Source: Nevskia sp. (GTDB taxonomy: Bacteria > Pseudomonadota > Gammaproteobacteria > Nevskiales > Nevskiaceae). Taken from it: a stretch of 33,759 nucleotides of DNA. Within the stretch, counting starts at the first letter, position 1, and each line of letters starts with the position of its first letter. A program made the translations under genes and the position numbers. Below, in pieces: positions 14,982-23,454 of the stretch. Where the stretch lies: the NCBI RefSeq assembly GCF_021732705.1, contig NZ_JAKFUM010000024.1, positions 1 to 33,759 on the forward strand, written 5' to 3'. The notes below the pieces were generated by a model that had not been told where the DNA came from, did not search any database, and saw nothing but the letters and a program-made list of their open reading frames with translations.

Positions 14982-16166
14982 ATGTCCAAGCGGGAAGTGG
15001 TGGTGGTAGGCGCGATGCGCACGGCGATCGGCAGCTTCGGCGGCACCTTGAAGGACGTGCCGTTGACGACTCTGGCGACGACGGCCGTCAAGGCCGCGCT
15101 CGTCCATGCCGGCGTCAAGCCGGAAGACGTCGGCCACATGGTGATGGGCAACGTCATCCCGACCGAGCCGCGCGATGCTTATCTTGGGCGTGTCGCTGCC
15201 GTCGAAGCCGGCATCCCGAAGGAAACCCCGGCCTTCAACGTCAACCGCCTCTGCGGTTCCGGCGTGCAGGCGATCATTTCGGCCGCGCAGGCGATCCTGC
15301 TCGGGGACTGCGACATCGCCATCGGCGCCGGTGCCGAAGCGATGAGCCGCGGCCCGTACCTGCTGCCGGCCGGCCGCTGGGGCGCGCGCATGGGCGACGC
15401 CAAGATGCTCGACTACATGACCGGCATCCTTCACGACCCGTTCCATGCGATCCACATGGGCATCACCGCCGAGAACGTCGCCGCCCGCTACGGCATCACG
15501 CGCGAGATGCAGGATGCGCTGGCCGTGACCAGCCAGCAGCGCGCTGCCAAGGCGATCGCCGAAGGCCGCTTCAAGGGCCAGATCACGCCGGTCGAGATCC
15601 AGACCCGCAAGGGCCCGATCCAGTTCGACACCGACGAGAACGTGCGTGGCGACTCGAATGTCGAGACGCTGGCCAAGATGAAGGCCGTGTTCAAGAAGGA
15701 CGGTCTGGTCACCGCCGGCAATGCCTCGGGCATCAATGACGGCGCCGCCGCCGTGGTGCTCGCCGAAGCCGGTCGTGCCGCCGCGCTGGGGCTCAAGCCG
15801 TTGGCCCGTCTGGTCGCCTACGGGCACGCGGGTGTCGAGCCGGAATACATGGGCATCGGCCCGGTGCCGGCGTCGAAGATCGCGCTGGCCAAGGCTGGCC
15901 TCAAGGTGTCGGACATGGACGTCATCGAGGCCAATGAAGCCTTCGCGGCACAGGCCTGTGCGGTGACGCAGGAACTGGGTCTCGACCCGGCCAAGGTCAA
16001 CCCGAATGGCTCCGGCATCTCGCTCGGCCATCCGGTTGGCGCCACTGGCGCGATCATCACCACCAAGGCGATCCACGAGCTGCACCGCACCGGCGGTCGT
16101 TACGCGCTGGTGACGATGTGCATCGGTGGTGGTCAGGGCATCGCGGCGATCTTCGAGCGCGTTTGA
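14982..16166 (+). CDS. Acetyl-CoA acetyltransferase (thiolase, PhaA/BktB type)
   Basis: This 394-residue thiolase has all catalytic residues: C91 in NVNRLCGSGVQA, VIEANEAFAAQA, H350 in GHPVGATG and C380 in MCIGGGQG. These positions are close to those of the classical biosynthetic/degradative thiolases. The ATG at 14982 follows CGGAGAACACG, a good ribosome site; an in-frame start at 14952 lacks one. It cleaves the 3-ketoacyl-CoA made by the SDR just upstream to acetyl-CoA and a shortened acyl-CoA. It ends the operon, with an intrinsic terminator 14 nt after its stop. The substrate chain length cannot be judged. Confidence 0.92.
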   Translation: MSKREVVVVGAMRTAIGSFGGTLKDVPLTTLATTAVKAALVHAGVKPEDVGHMVMGNVIPTEPRDAYLGRVAAVEAGIPKETPAFNVNRLCGSGVQAIISAAQAILLGDCDIAIGAGAEAMSRGPYLLPAGRWGARMGDAKMLDYMTGILHDPFHAIHMGITAENVAARYGITREMQDALAVTSQQRAAKAIAEGRFKGQITPVEIQTRKGPIQFDTDENVRGDSNVETLAKMKAVFKKDGLVTAGNASGINDGAAAVVLAEAGRAAALGLKPLARLVAYGHAGVEPEYMGIGPVPASKIALAKAGLKVSDMDVIEANEAFAAQACAVTQELGLDPAKVNPNGSGISLGHPVGATGAIITTKAIHELHRTGGRYALVTMCIGGGQGIAAIFERV

Positions 16167-16177
16167 GCCGCTGATCG

Positions 16178-16215
16178 AAAAGCCCCGCCGCGAGTGATCG
16201 CAGCGGGGCTTCTTT
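16178..16215 (+). terminator. Intrinsic terminator after the badI operon
   Basis: AAGCCCCGC (16180-16188) pairs with GCGGGGCTT (16203-16211) and is followed by TCTTT. Within the loop, GCGA and TCGC can pair and extend the stem. The other strand also ends in TTTT, so the element may also stop transcription of the convergent gene ending at 16265. Confidence 0.85.
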
Positions 16216-16264
16216 CATTGCGCGCTTCAGATGAACGTAGCGCTGAGCACCATGCCGGCGGCGT

Positions 16265-18442
16265 TCAACGGCAGCCTTCGCCGCAGGCCACGCCGCCATC
16301 GCGCGTATCGAGCTGCGGCTGCTCTTCGGCACGCGCAGCCAGCAGCAGGGCCGAGCGCAGATAGCCATGCACCGTGTCCCGGCGAGCATCGAGATGCTTC
16401 AGCGCCATCGCCTGCAGGCTGTCGGCGCTGGCGACCTGATGCTGCGCGATCCGGCTCTTCAGCGAGGCCAGCCGTTCCTGAACGATGCGCGCCTCGTCGC
16501 CCGTGACGGTGGTCAGTTCGCGGTCGGCCTCGGTCATCGTGGCGATGAGCCGAGCCAACGCCTGCTGTTCGGCCACCGCCGAGTAGACGGGCAGCGTCGC
16601 GCTGTCCGGGATCAGATGCAGGCGGTCGCTCAGAATGGTCAGGTCATCGGCGTCGCTGCTGTCGCGCAGGGCTTTCACCAGACTGCCACTGCGGACGAAG
16701 CTGGCGCTGTTGCCGATCTCGGCTTCGACGTCGCGCAAGGTGGCGATCGCCATCGCATAGCTGCGGCGTGCAGCGTCGACATCACGCAGCTGATCCTGCG
16801 CGTAGGCGGTCGCCAGCCAGGCTTCCTGCACGGCGGGATCACGCGGGTCGCGGTCGAGCAGCACCTTCCAGACCACCAGCGCGCGGCGCAGACCATCCAT
16901 CCGGTTCTTCGGTGGATCGTCGCGCTCGAAGCTGCGCGGGCCGACCTTGCCGCCCAGTTCCGGCTCCAGCACCTTCAGCCGCGTCAGCGAATTGCGCAGC
17001 GGTGCCGGCAGGTCATCAAGCTGGTCCGGTACGCGCGCGCCTTCCCGGCCGAGCACGATTCTCGGCAGGCGCTCGCCGTTCGGAGCCAGTTGCGCCCAGC
17101 CCATCCCGAGCAGGGCCGAGTTCGACGACAGGCCTTCGCTGCGCACGCGGCCGAGCACGCCGAGCGCGGTGCGGCCCTGCTTCTGCCGCAGGAAATGCCA
17201 GCCCAGCGCGACGTTGGCCTTGTCGCGCAGCGCCAGCAGTTCGGGATCGGCGCTTGCACTGCGGCCGATCAGATCAAGCCAGCTCAGGCCGCGCTTCTCG
17301 TCGCCATTCCGGATCATCGCGATGGCGAGGTTGTAGCGGGTGTAGCCCGTCGCGCGCTGGGCGTCGACCGACGCGTTCATGTAACGGAACGCATCGATCG
17401 ATTCGGTATTGGCCGCTTGCAGCGTCCTGCTGGCATCGGCGGCGTTCTGCCGCGCCAACTGCAGAAGGCCGTGCGTCTGGCGCCAGTCCGCCTGCCGGTA
17501 CTCGGGCAGCGCCGTGCGCGCTGACTCCAGCAACGCGGCAGCACCGTCGAGATCGCCGATCGAGAACCGCGCCTCGGCCAGATGCAGGCGTTCGGTCGCG
17601 ACCTCGGCCTTGGCCACGTTGCCTGCGGCCAGGCGATCGCAGATGGCCTGCGCGGATTCCAGCAGGCCCAGCTGCCGCATCGTCGCCGCCGTGCTCAGCC
17701 AGTATTCCGGCGCCAGCCGGCTTTCATCGCCGACGCCGGGCGCGATGGCCAGCAGCTCGATCAGCGCGTCGTCGAGCCTGCCGATGCGGGCGAGGCTTCG
17801 GGCCGTGGCCAGCGCCGGGTCTGCATCGTCGCCGCGGCGATAGCGTCCATCGGCGAGCAGCGGACGCTTCACCGCATCCAGCGGCACGCCAAGCACGCTG
17901 CGCGCCGCCGTCGGGTCGAGCTGCAGTCGGCGCAGCCGCAGGACCGGGCTGCTGACGGTGCCGGTATCGAGCCGCAGGTCGTACTCCGTCGGGCCTTCGG
18001 TCTTGTCCAGCGACTGGTCCACGCTCACGCGCTGCGGGTCGGTCTTGCCGGCGGCGACGGGGGCCAGCAGCAGCTCGGCATGCAGACGATGGCTGCCTTC
18101 CGGCAAGGCGATGCGGGTCAGCCGCAAGGCATCGTTGTAGTCGGCGAGCGCCGCCGCTTCCGCTTCGTCGAGGTCGCGGCCTGCGGGCGGCTGATCATCG
18201 ATCTGCCATTCGATCCGGCGGATCAGGCGGCGGTTGAGCCCTGCCTGCCGCAGGTAGAGATTGACCCGATCGGCCTCCGGCGCGCGATCGGCATCGCGCA
18301 GGCGGCCAGCCTCGGCAATGGCGCGGTAAGCCTCGAGGCGCAGCGCATCGATGCCGGGCGGCGGCGCATCGTCGGCACGCGCACTCGCCGCGCTGCAAGC
18401 CAGCAGCAGCGCCGGGGTGATCCATGACAGGAACCGGATCAT
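16265..18442 (-). CDS. Secreted helical-repeat (TPR-like) protein of unknown function
   Basis: This 725-residue protein starts MIRFLSWITPALLLACSAAS with an ASARA-type cleavage site, so it should be exported to the periplasm. I chose the ATG at 18442 because GGAAGGGAG precedes it; the longer frame to 18556 runs back through a terminator. The body is rich in helix-pair repeats like those of TPR proteins, for example LARIGRLDDALIELLAIAPG, AEARFSIGDLDGAAALLESA and ALVVWKVLLDRDPRDPAVQE. The end is DGGVACGEGCR. I do not recognise a named family. It lies directly downstream of the MMPL transporter operon but behind a terminator, so it probably has its own promoter in 18502-18581. A role as a periplasmic scaffold for the transporter is only a guess. 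Confidence 0.75.
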   Translation of the reverse strand: MIRFLSWITPALLLACSAASARADDAPPPGIDALRLEAYRAIAEAGRLRDADRAPEADRVNLYLRQAGLNRRLIRRIEWQIDDQPPAGRDLDEAEAAALADYNDALRLTRIALPEGSHRLHAELLLAPVAAGKTDPQRVSVDQSLDKTEGPTEYDLRLDTGTVSSPVLRLRRLQLDPTAARSVLGVPLDAVKRPLLADGRYRRGDDADPALATARSLARIGRLDDALIELLAIAPGVGDESRLAPEYWLSTAATMRQLGLLESAQAICDRLAAGNVAKAEVATERLHLAEARFSIGDLDGAAALLESARTALPEYRQADWRQTHGLLQLARQNAADASRTLQAANTESIDAFRYMNASVDAQRATGYTRYNLAIAMIRNGDEKRGLSWLDLIGRSASADPELLALRDKANVALGWHFLRQKQGRTALGVLGRVRSEGLSSNSALLGMGWAQLAPNGERLPRIVLGREGARVPDQLDDLPAPLRNSLTRLKVLEPELGGKVGPRSFERDDPPKNRMDGLRRALVVWKVLLDRDPRDPAVQEAWLATAYAQDQLRDVDAARRSYAMAIATLRDVEAEIGNSASFVRSGSLVKALRDSSDADDLTILSDRLHLIPDSATLPVYSAVAEQQALARLIATMTEADRELTTVTGDEARIVQERLASLKSRIAQHQVASADSLQAMALKHLDARRDTVHGYLRSALLLAARAEEQPQLDTRDGGVACGEGCR

Positions 18443-18463
18443 CGGTGTTCTCCCTTCCTCACG

Positions 18464-18501
18464 AAAAACGGCAGTGCATTTCGCGAGAAATGCACTGCCG
18501 T
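18464..18501 (-). terminator. Intrinsic terminator after the DUF1329-to-MMPL operon
   Basis: ACGGCAGTGCATTTC (18468-18482) and GAAATGCACTGCCGT (18487-18501) form a perfect 15-bp stem with a 4-nt loop. Read on the minus strand the stem is followed by a run of five T (18468-18464). It lies between the MMPL gene stop (18582) and the start of the next minus-strand gene (18442), so it separates two transcription units. Confidence 0.9.
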
Positions 18502-18581
18502 CGATGATACCCATGCCGCGTGCCGCGGACCTCGCCCGCGCGATGCGTGCATGCACGTCATCGCGCGGGTGCCGGCGCCGA

Positions 18582-21038
18582 TCAGCTGGCGTTGTGCGCC
18601 GATGCCGGTGTGGTCATGAACTGCGACAGGTCGATGTTTTCGCCGACCGCCAGATCCTCGCGGCCTGCAAACTTCGGCTTCACCAGCCAGATGATCAGCG
18701 GCAGCACGACCAGCGACAGCACCATGTTGATCAGCATGATCGCGACCAGCAGCATGCCCATGTCGGCCATGAACTTGAAGTCGGACAGGAAGTACCACGG
18801 CAGGATGCCGGCGAGCATGATCGAGGCGGTGAACATGATCGCCTTGCCGGTCGTGGTCAACGCCGTGGTGATCGCCTTCTCCCAATTCTTGCCTTGCGCG
18901 GAATACTCCTCGCAGATTCGCGACAGCAGATAGATGCCGTAGTCGATGCCGACACCGACACCCATCACCGCGACGATGACCGCGTTGATGTCGAGACCGA
19001 TGCCGAGCGAGTACATCGCCGCGTTCAGCAGGAAGTTCGACAGATTCACCGGGATCAGCAGCAGGATCGCGGCCACCACCGAGCGGTAGGCGTAGCCGGC
19101 GATGACGGCAATGGCGATGTTGACCATGCCGAGGATGAACCAGTGGTAACGATGCACGACGTTGTTCATCGCCTGCTGCAGCGCGATGAAGCCGGTGCCG
19201 AGGCGCACGTTGAATGCCTCGTGATCCTTGCCGACGATGTCGACCGCACGCTGGGCACTGGCCAGCGCCGCATCGACCGTTTCCTGCTTGTTGTCGGCGT
19301 ACCACAGCGACACCGTGGAGTGCTGCGCCTCGAAGTCCATCACGTGGCCGAAGTTCAGCGGGGTGGAGCCGAACATCACCGCCTGGCCGGCGCTGTAGGC
19401 GGCGCGCTTGGTCGGATCGATCGGCAGCCACTGCGGGTTGCCGCCGGCGAACAGGCGGTTGCCTTCGGCCTGATAGTCGCTGAACGACAGCGTGGCGCGC
19501 GGCTTCAGGATCGGGTCGGATTCGACGATGGCCTGGATCTTCGAGCGCACCAGCATCGCTTCCGGCGACAGGGCGACACGGTTGGTGCCGTCCTTGTCGT
19601 TCTTCGACTCGATGACGATTTCAAGCGTGTTGGTGCCGGGGAAGTGCGCGTTGATCGCACGGACCGCGGTGTTGAACTCGGAGTCGTAGTGCAGCAGGTT
19701 GGAGCCTTCGACCGGGTTGCCGATCTTGATCTCGAACGACGCCCAGATGCCCCAGATGCCGAGCAGCACGGTGAAGATCGAGGTGTAGATCGCCGGCTTG
19801 CCATAGGTGGTCCGGGCGATGCGGTTCAGCAGGTTCTTCTGGAACAGGTGAATGCCGGTTTCCTTGCCTTCGCCGCCGGAGATGCGCTCGATGTTCTTCG
19901 GCAGCGGCAGATACGACAGCAGGATCGAGATCAGGAACACGCCGGTCGGGATGATCCACAGCGCCCAGGCGCCGCAGAACAGCGCATGGTTGACCATCGT
20001 GGTGATCGGCGCGATCGCGATGAAGATGATGCCGAACACGTCGGTCATGATGCCGAGGATCGACGGCGCCATCATCACGCCCATCGTGATTTCGGCGGCT
20101 TTTCGCTTGTCGCCGATGTGGGTCAGGATTTCGTAGTAGCGCTCGGTGAACTGGATGCAGTGCGAGAAGGTTCGCGCCACCAGCAACAGCGGCACGATCA
20201 TCAGCAGCGGTTCAACCGGCTTGTCGATCCAGCCGATGAACCCGAAACCCCAGATGCCCGCCATCGTCGCGCAGACGATCGGCGTGACTACGCCGGCGAC
20301 GTTGCGCATGTACATCACCAGCGCGATCGTCAGCAGCAGGATCGTCACGCCGAAGATCAGGTAGGTCTGGTGCTGGAACTTGTAGACCCAGCCGGTGAGC
20401 GCCGGCTGCCCGGCGAGGAACACCGCGTGGTTCTCGTCGGCGGCGGCCTTGACCAGCCCATCCACGTAGTTGAAGGCGATGCCGTAGTCGACCGAGGTCT
20501 GGAAGGTGGCACTGATCAGGGTCGACGAGCCATCGGCCGAGACATAGAAGTTGCGGGCGTTCGGCGACTGCGCCACGCGGCGGCGGAAGTCCTCGACTTC
20601 CTCGTCGTTCTTCGGAACGGCATCGCCCATCAGCGGGCGCACGTCGACGCCCTGCGGCGTGGCTTCGACATAACGCAGCTTTTCGGTCGAGATCGAGATG
20701 ATCTGGTCGTGGTCGACACCTTCGGTCAAGTCGATGTTGCGCGTCAGGTCCCAGACCTTCTGCAGCGTGTCGGCGTGATAGATGTCGCCGTCCTTGCGCT
20801 TGACCATCACGAACATGGTCAGCGGATTGCCGAAGTTGGGATGCGCGTTGTAGATCTTCACGAACTCGTCGTCCTGCGGCAGCAGGTCGGCGAACACGGT
20901 CTTGATCTGCACACGCGGAATGCCGGCCATGAAGGCCAGCGTGACGAGGACGAAGGCAATCAGCACCGAGCCGCGCCGATCCATGATCCATTTGGCGAGG
21001 CGGAAGCGCAGCGGCGGCACGGCGGTAGTCTGGTTCAT
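18582..21038 (-). CDS. MMPL/RND-family inner-membrane transporter
   Basis: This 818-residue inner-membrane protein has the RND/MMPL repeat: one helix near the N-terminus (RRGSVLIAFVLVTLAFMAGI), a large periplasmic loop, five or six helices (TYLIFGVTILLLTIALVMYM, VTPIVCATMAGIWGFGF, MIVPLLLVARTFSHCIQFTE), and then the same plan again (VVAAILLLIPVNLSNFLL, VIVAVMGVGVGIDYGIYLL, MLINMVLSLVVLPLIIWLV). The GVGIDYGIYLL segment is the proton-relay helix of this family. The frame opens with a TTG at 21047, but the ATG at 21038 is the likelier start. MMPL proteins move lipids or hydrophobic compounds, driven by protons. It follows DUF1329, Ycf48-like and DUF1302 genes, a group seen repeatedly in degraders of steroids and other hydrophobic compounds, so a trans-envelope lipid or substrate route is inferred. 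Confidence 0.9.
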   Translation of the reverse strand: MNQTTAVPPLRFRLAKWIMDRRGSVLIAFVLVTLAFMAGIPRVQIKTVFADLLPQDDEFVKIYNAHPNFGNPLTMFVMVKRKDGDIYHADTLQKVWDLTRNIDLTEGVDHDQIISISTEKLRYVEATPQGVDVRPLMGDAVPKNDEEVEDFRRRVAQSPNARNFYVSADGSSTLISATFQTSVDYGIAFNYVDGLVKAAADENHAVFLAGQPALTGWVYKFQHQTYLIFGVTILLLTIALVMYMRNVAGVVTPIVCATMAGIWGFGFIGWIDKPVEPLLMIVPLLLVARTFSHCIQFTERYYEILTHIGDKRKAAEITMGVMMAPSILGIMTDVFGIIFIAIAPITTMVNHALFCGAWALWIIPTGVFLISILLSYLPLPKNIERISGGEGKETGIHLFQKNLLNRIARTTYGKPAIYTSIFTVLLGIWGIWASFEIKIGNPVEGSNLLHYDSEFNTAVRAINAHFPGTNTLEIVIESKNDKDGTNRVALSPEAMLVRSKIQAIVESDPILKPRATLSFSDYQAEGNRLFAGGNPQWLPIDPTKRAAYSAGQAVMFGSTPLNFGHVMDFEAQHSTVSLWYADNKQETVDAALASAQRAVDIVGKDHEAFNVRLGTGFIALQQAMNNVVHRYHWFILGMVNIAIAVIAGYAYRSVVAAILLLIPVNLSNFLLNAAMYSLGIGLDINAVIVAVMGVGVGIDYGIYLLSRICEEYSAQGKNWEKAITTALTTTGKAIMFTASIMLAGILPWYFLSDFKFMADMGMLLVAIMLINMVLSLVVLPLIIWLVKPKFAGREDLAVGENIDLSQFMTTPASAHNAS

Positions 21039-21126
21039 GGCAGTCAATCAAGAATCCGTGAGGGTATGAAGCAGGGCCCGCTCGCGGCCACCGGATTCCC
21101 GGAGCCGCAACTAAGCCACTTTCAGC

Positions 21127-21257
21127 GCAGTTCCGTCGCTGGAACTGCTACGCACAGCGTGTCGGGCGCAGCCCCGTGTGCACGATGCCGAGGCACCGGT
21201 CATTCGAGGCCTGCGTGCCGGACCGATGTCGGCCCGGACGAGGTCATCGCCCGGGCC
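21127..21257 (-). other. Stem-loops in the DUF1302-MMPL intergenic gap
   Basis: The 238-nt gap between the DUF1302 stop (21277) and the MMPL start contains two inverted repeats: GCAGTTCC/GGAACTGC (21127-21148, 6-nt loop) and GGCCCGG/CCGGGCC (21231-21257, 13-nt loop). Neither is followed by a clear T run. They could trim or stabilise the message, or the gap may hold a separate promoter for the transporter gene; I cannot tell which. Confidence 0.45.
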
Positions 21258-21276
21258 TGACCGTCACGCAATGCGC

Positions 21277-23361
21277 TCAGAACTGGAAGCCGAGACGGAT
21301 CCCGATTTCATCAGCAAAGCTCACCGTCGACAGCAGCGTGTTGTTCGGGTTGGCGCCGAACAGATGGCCGTTGACGTAGTTGTAGAACAGGTTGACCGTC
21401 AGGTTGCCCTGCGGCTTCCACTGCACCGCCGGCTGCACCAGGATGCTGCCGCGCGGGTCGATCAGCGTTGCGGCACTGACTTCCCAGATGTAGTTCGGGA
21501 ACGGCTGCAGGAATGCCAGCGCGACGTAATGCGCACCGGTCACGCCATCCGGCAGCTGTGGCTGCGTGCCCTGGCCACCGATGAACGACGGCAGCGGATT
21601 CGAGCCCGGACGACCACCGTAGCCGCGCAGGCTGCGGCCGACGAGGTCGGTCTTGCTCTGGTACAGGTACTGGGCCAGCAGGTAGGTGGCCGGGAAGTCG
21701 GTCGAGAAGCGCTGGTACTTTTCCAGCACCAGTGCGCCGACGAACTCCTCGGTTTTGTAGATCCGCTGGGACAGGTCGTCACCGCCCGAGAACGCCGTCG
21801 CCTTGCTCGGCGTGTAGCTGCCTTCCAGGTTGATGATCAGCTGGTCGAAGATCGAGCCCGGCTCCGCTTCGGTGACATAGGTGCCGCCGAGGCCGACGAG
21901 CGTTTCCGGCACGTAGATGCGCTCGATGTGACCGTGCAGACCATCGCCGGCGATGAAGAACGCATCCAGCTGATTGTTGGCAGCCTGCGTGTTGTCGACC
22001 GGCTGTGCCAGCAGCTGCTGCGACGCAGCGAAATCGTTGATCGCCGAGTTCAGCGCCTTGACCGGATTCACGCGGACGGCGGGTGCGTAGTAGAACCATT
22101 CCTCGGCCGAGAACACGCCGGCCGGTGCCACTTCGAACGGCGTGTTGGCGAGGATCGGTCCGCAGCCCTGCCCGCCCGTGCCGAGCACGAGGTTGCAGTA
22201 CTGGTTGAAGGCAGCGCCGAGCGCATTGTCGTTCGGAAGCGCCTGATTCACGTCCGAGCGCGTCCAGCGGAACGTGCCCAGCGGGTTGAAGCGCCGGATG
22301 GCGAACGCCTGCAACGCGTAGTTGCCGAAGTCGCCCTTCACGCGCAGACCGTAGTTGATCTCGTTGTCGTAGCCGTACTGCGAGTAGCGATCGCGAATCG
22401 TGAACTGCGACGGGATGATGTTGTACGGCGTGTTCGGGTTCGGCAGCACGCTCGGCTGGAACTTCTGAACGAAGGCATCGGCAACGATCTGGTCCGTCGC
22501 CTGCCAGGTCAGACGACCACCGAGTGCGGATGCGCGTTCGTCCGCGTATTCCTCGATGGCGCGGTCAAGAATCAGGTGACGGCGAAGATCGAGACCATTG
22601 GCTGCGTCGAACACGCGGAAGAACAGCGCCTGTCCCCACGCGACCGTCTGGTTGCCGATGCGCAAGGTCAGCGGACCCTGCTGGTACTGCGCAAAGAACG
22701 CCGGAAGATCGACCAGGTAGTTGCGACCCGAGAATTCGAGCGGAACCGGGTTGGAGTTGCCTTCGACGCGATAGCCGAAGTAGTTCGGCTTGACGCTGTA
22801 ATTGGAATTCAGACCGCCCTTGATGCCGCCGTTCTTGAACCGGTAGGCCGCCGGGTCGAAGTCGACATAGCCTGCGCCGCCCGGGTCGTACAGCGCGCGG
22901 ATACGCGTGATGATGCTGAAGTTGCCCCAGGCAAGCGTCGGCGTCGCTTCGAAACGCAGCGCGTGGTAGTTCACGAACGAATGCTCGTTCGGCACGCCGT
23001 CACGATTGGAATCCGAACTGGTGATGCCGTTGGCCGGCACGCGGATCTGGATCGGCAGGCCATCAAGACCCAGGCCGTCGTAGATGGCCTGACCCGGCGC
23101 CAGCGGCATCTGGAACCCGCCGACCGGGTTGCCGGCCACGCGCCGAATGGTCTGGCCGTTGAACTTGTAGGCGTTCTGGTTCCAGTAGTTGTCGTCGCTC
23201 GTGGTCTTGACCGCGGCTTCGAGCCTCAGGAAGCCGTTGTACGAGAAATCCGCACCAAGAAACTTGGTGCCGGCGCCGCCTGCCGCCTGCGCCCCGGCGC
23301 TGGCAAACATCGACACGCCCGCTGCAATGGCACCACAGGTCTTCATTTTGAGTTTTTTCAT
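21277..23361 (-). CDS. DUF1302 family outer-membrane beta-barrel protein
   Basis: This 694-residue protein begins MKKLKMKTCGAIAAGVSMFA and has an AGAQA cleavage site. The frame extends to 23445, but the ATG at 23361 has GAGGGG in front and gives a clean signal peptide. The body is full of alternating aromatic strands (FLRLEAAVKTTSDDNYWNQN, GFQMPLAPGQAIYDGLGL, LTLRIGNQTVAWGQALFFRV) and the last residues are GIRLGFQF, ending in the C-terminal Phe used by outer-membrane barrels. DUF1302 proteins are porin-like and occur together with DUF1329 proteins. I infer that it forms the outer-membrane part of a route that also uses the MMPL protein. Substrate unknown. Confidence 0.9.
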   Translation of the reverse strand: MKKLKMKTCGAIAAGVSMFASAGAQAAGGAGTKFLGADFSYNGFLRLEAAVKTTSDDNYWNQNAYKFNGQTIRRVAGNPVGGFQMPLAPGQAIYDGLGLDGLPIQIRVPANGITSSDSNRDGVPNEHSFVNYHALRFEATPTLAWGNFSIITRIRALYDPGGAGYVDFDPAAYRFKNGGIKGGLNSNYSVKPNYFGYRVEGNSNPVPLEFSGRNYLVDLPAFFAQYQQGPLTLRIGNQTVAWGQALFFRVFDAANGLDLRRHLILDRAIEEYADERASALGGRLTWQATDQIVADAFVQKFQPSVLPNPNTPYNIIPSQFTIRDRYSQYGYDNEINYGLRVKGDFGNYALQAFAIRRFNPLGTFRWTRSDVNQALPNDNALGAAFNQYCNLVLGTGGQGCGPILANTPFEVAPAGVFSAEEWFYYAPAVRVNPVKALNSAINDFAASQQLLAQPVDNTQAANNQLDAFFIAGDGLHGHIERIYVPETLVGLGGTYVTEAEPGSIFDQLIINLEGSYTPSKATAFSGGDDLSQRIYKTEEFVGALVLEKYQRFSTDFPATYLLAQYLYQSKTDLVGRSLRGYGGRPGSNPLPSFIGGQGTQPQLPDGVTGAHYVALAFLQPFPNYIWEVSAATLIDPRGSILVQPAVQWKPQGNLTVNLFYNYVNGHLFGANPNNTLLSTVSFADEIGIRLGFQF

Positions 23362-23412
23362 CACGATTTCCCCTCGCACGTTCGTGTTGCGATCTGTTGG
23401 CTTTTTGACTGC

Positions 23413-23432
23413 AGTGCCGGCCCCCCGGCACT
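23413..23432 (-). other. Stem-loop between the Ycf48-like and DUF1302 genes
   Basis: AGTGCCGG and CCGGCACT form a perfect 8-bp stem around a 4-base loop (C run on the plus strand, GGGG on the mRNA). It lies in the 93-nt gap between the stop at 23455 and the start at 23361. No T run follows on the minus strand, so processing or attenuation is more likely than full termination. Confidence 0.5.
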
Positions 23433-23454
23433 CCATTGACGACACGGCAGGCCG

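Noticed and set aside
18351-21260. A 969-codon plus-strand open frame opposite the MMPL transporter, and similar long ones at 21178-23439 and 28234-30549
   Set aside because: They are antisense shadows in GC-rich coding DNA: composition is dominated by R, D, H and V, no family is recognisable, and the opposite strand encodes clear proteins with signal peptides, helices or catalytic motifs.
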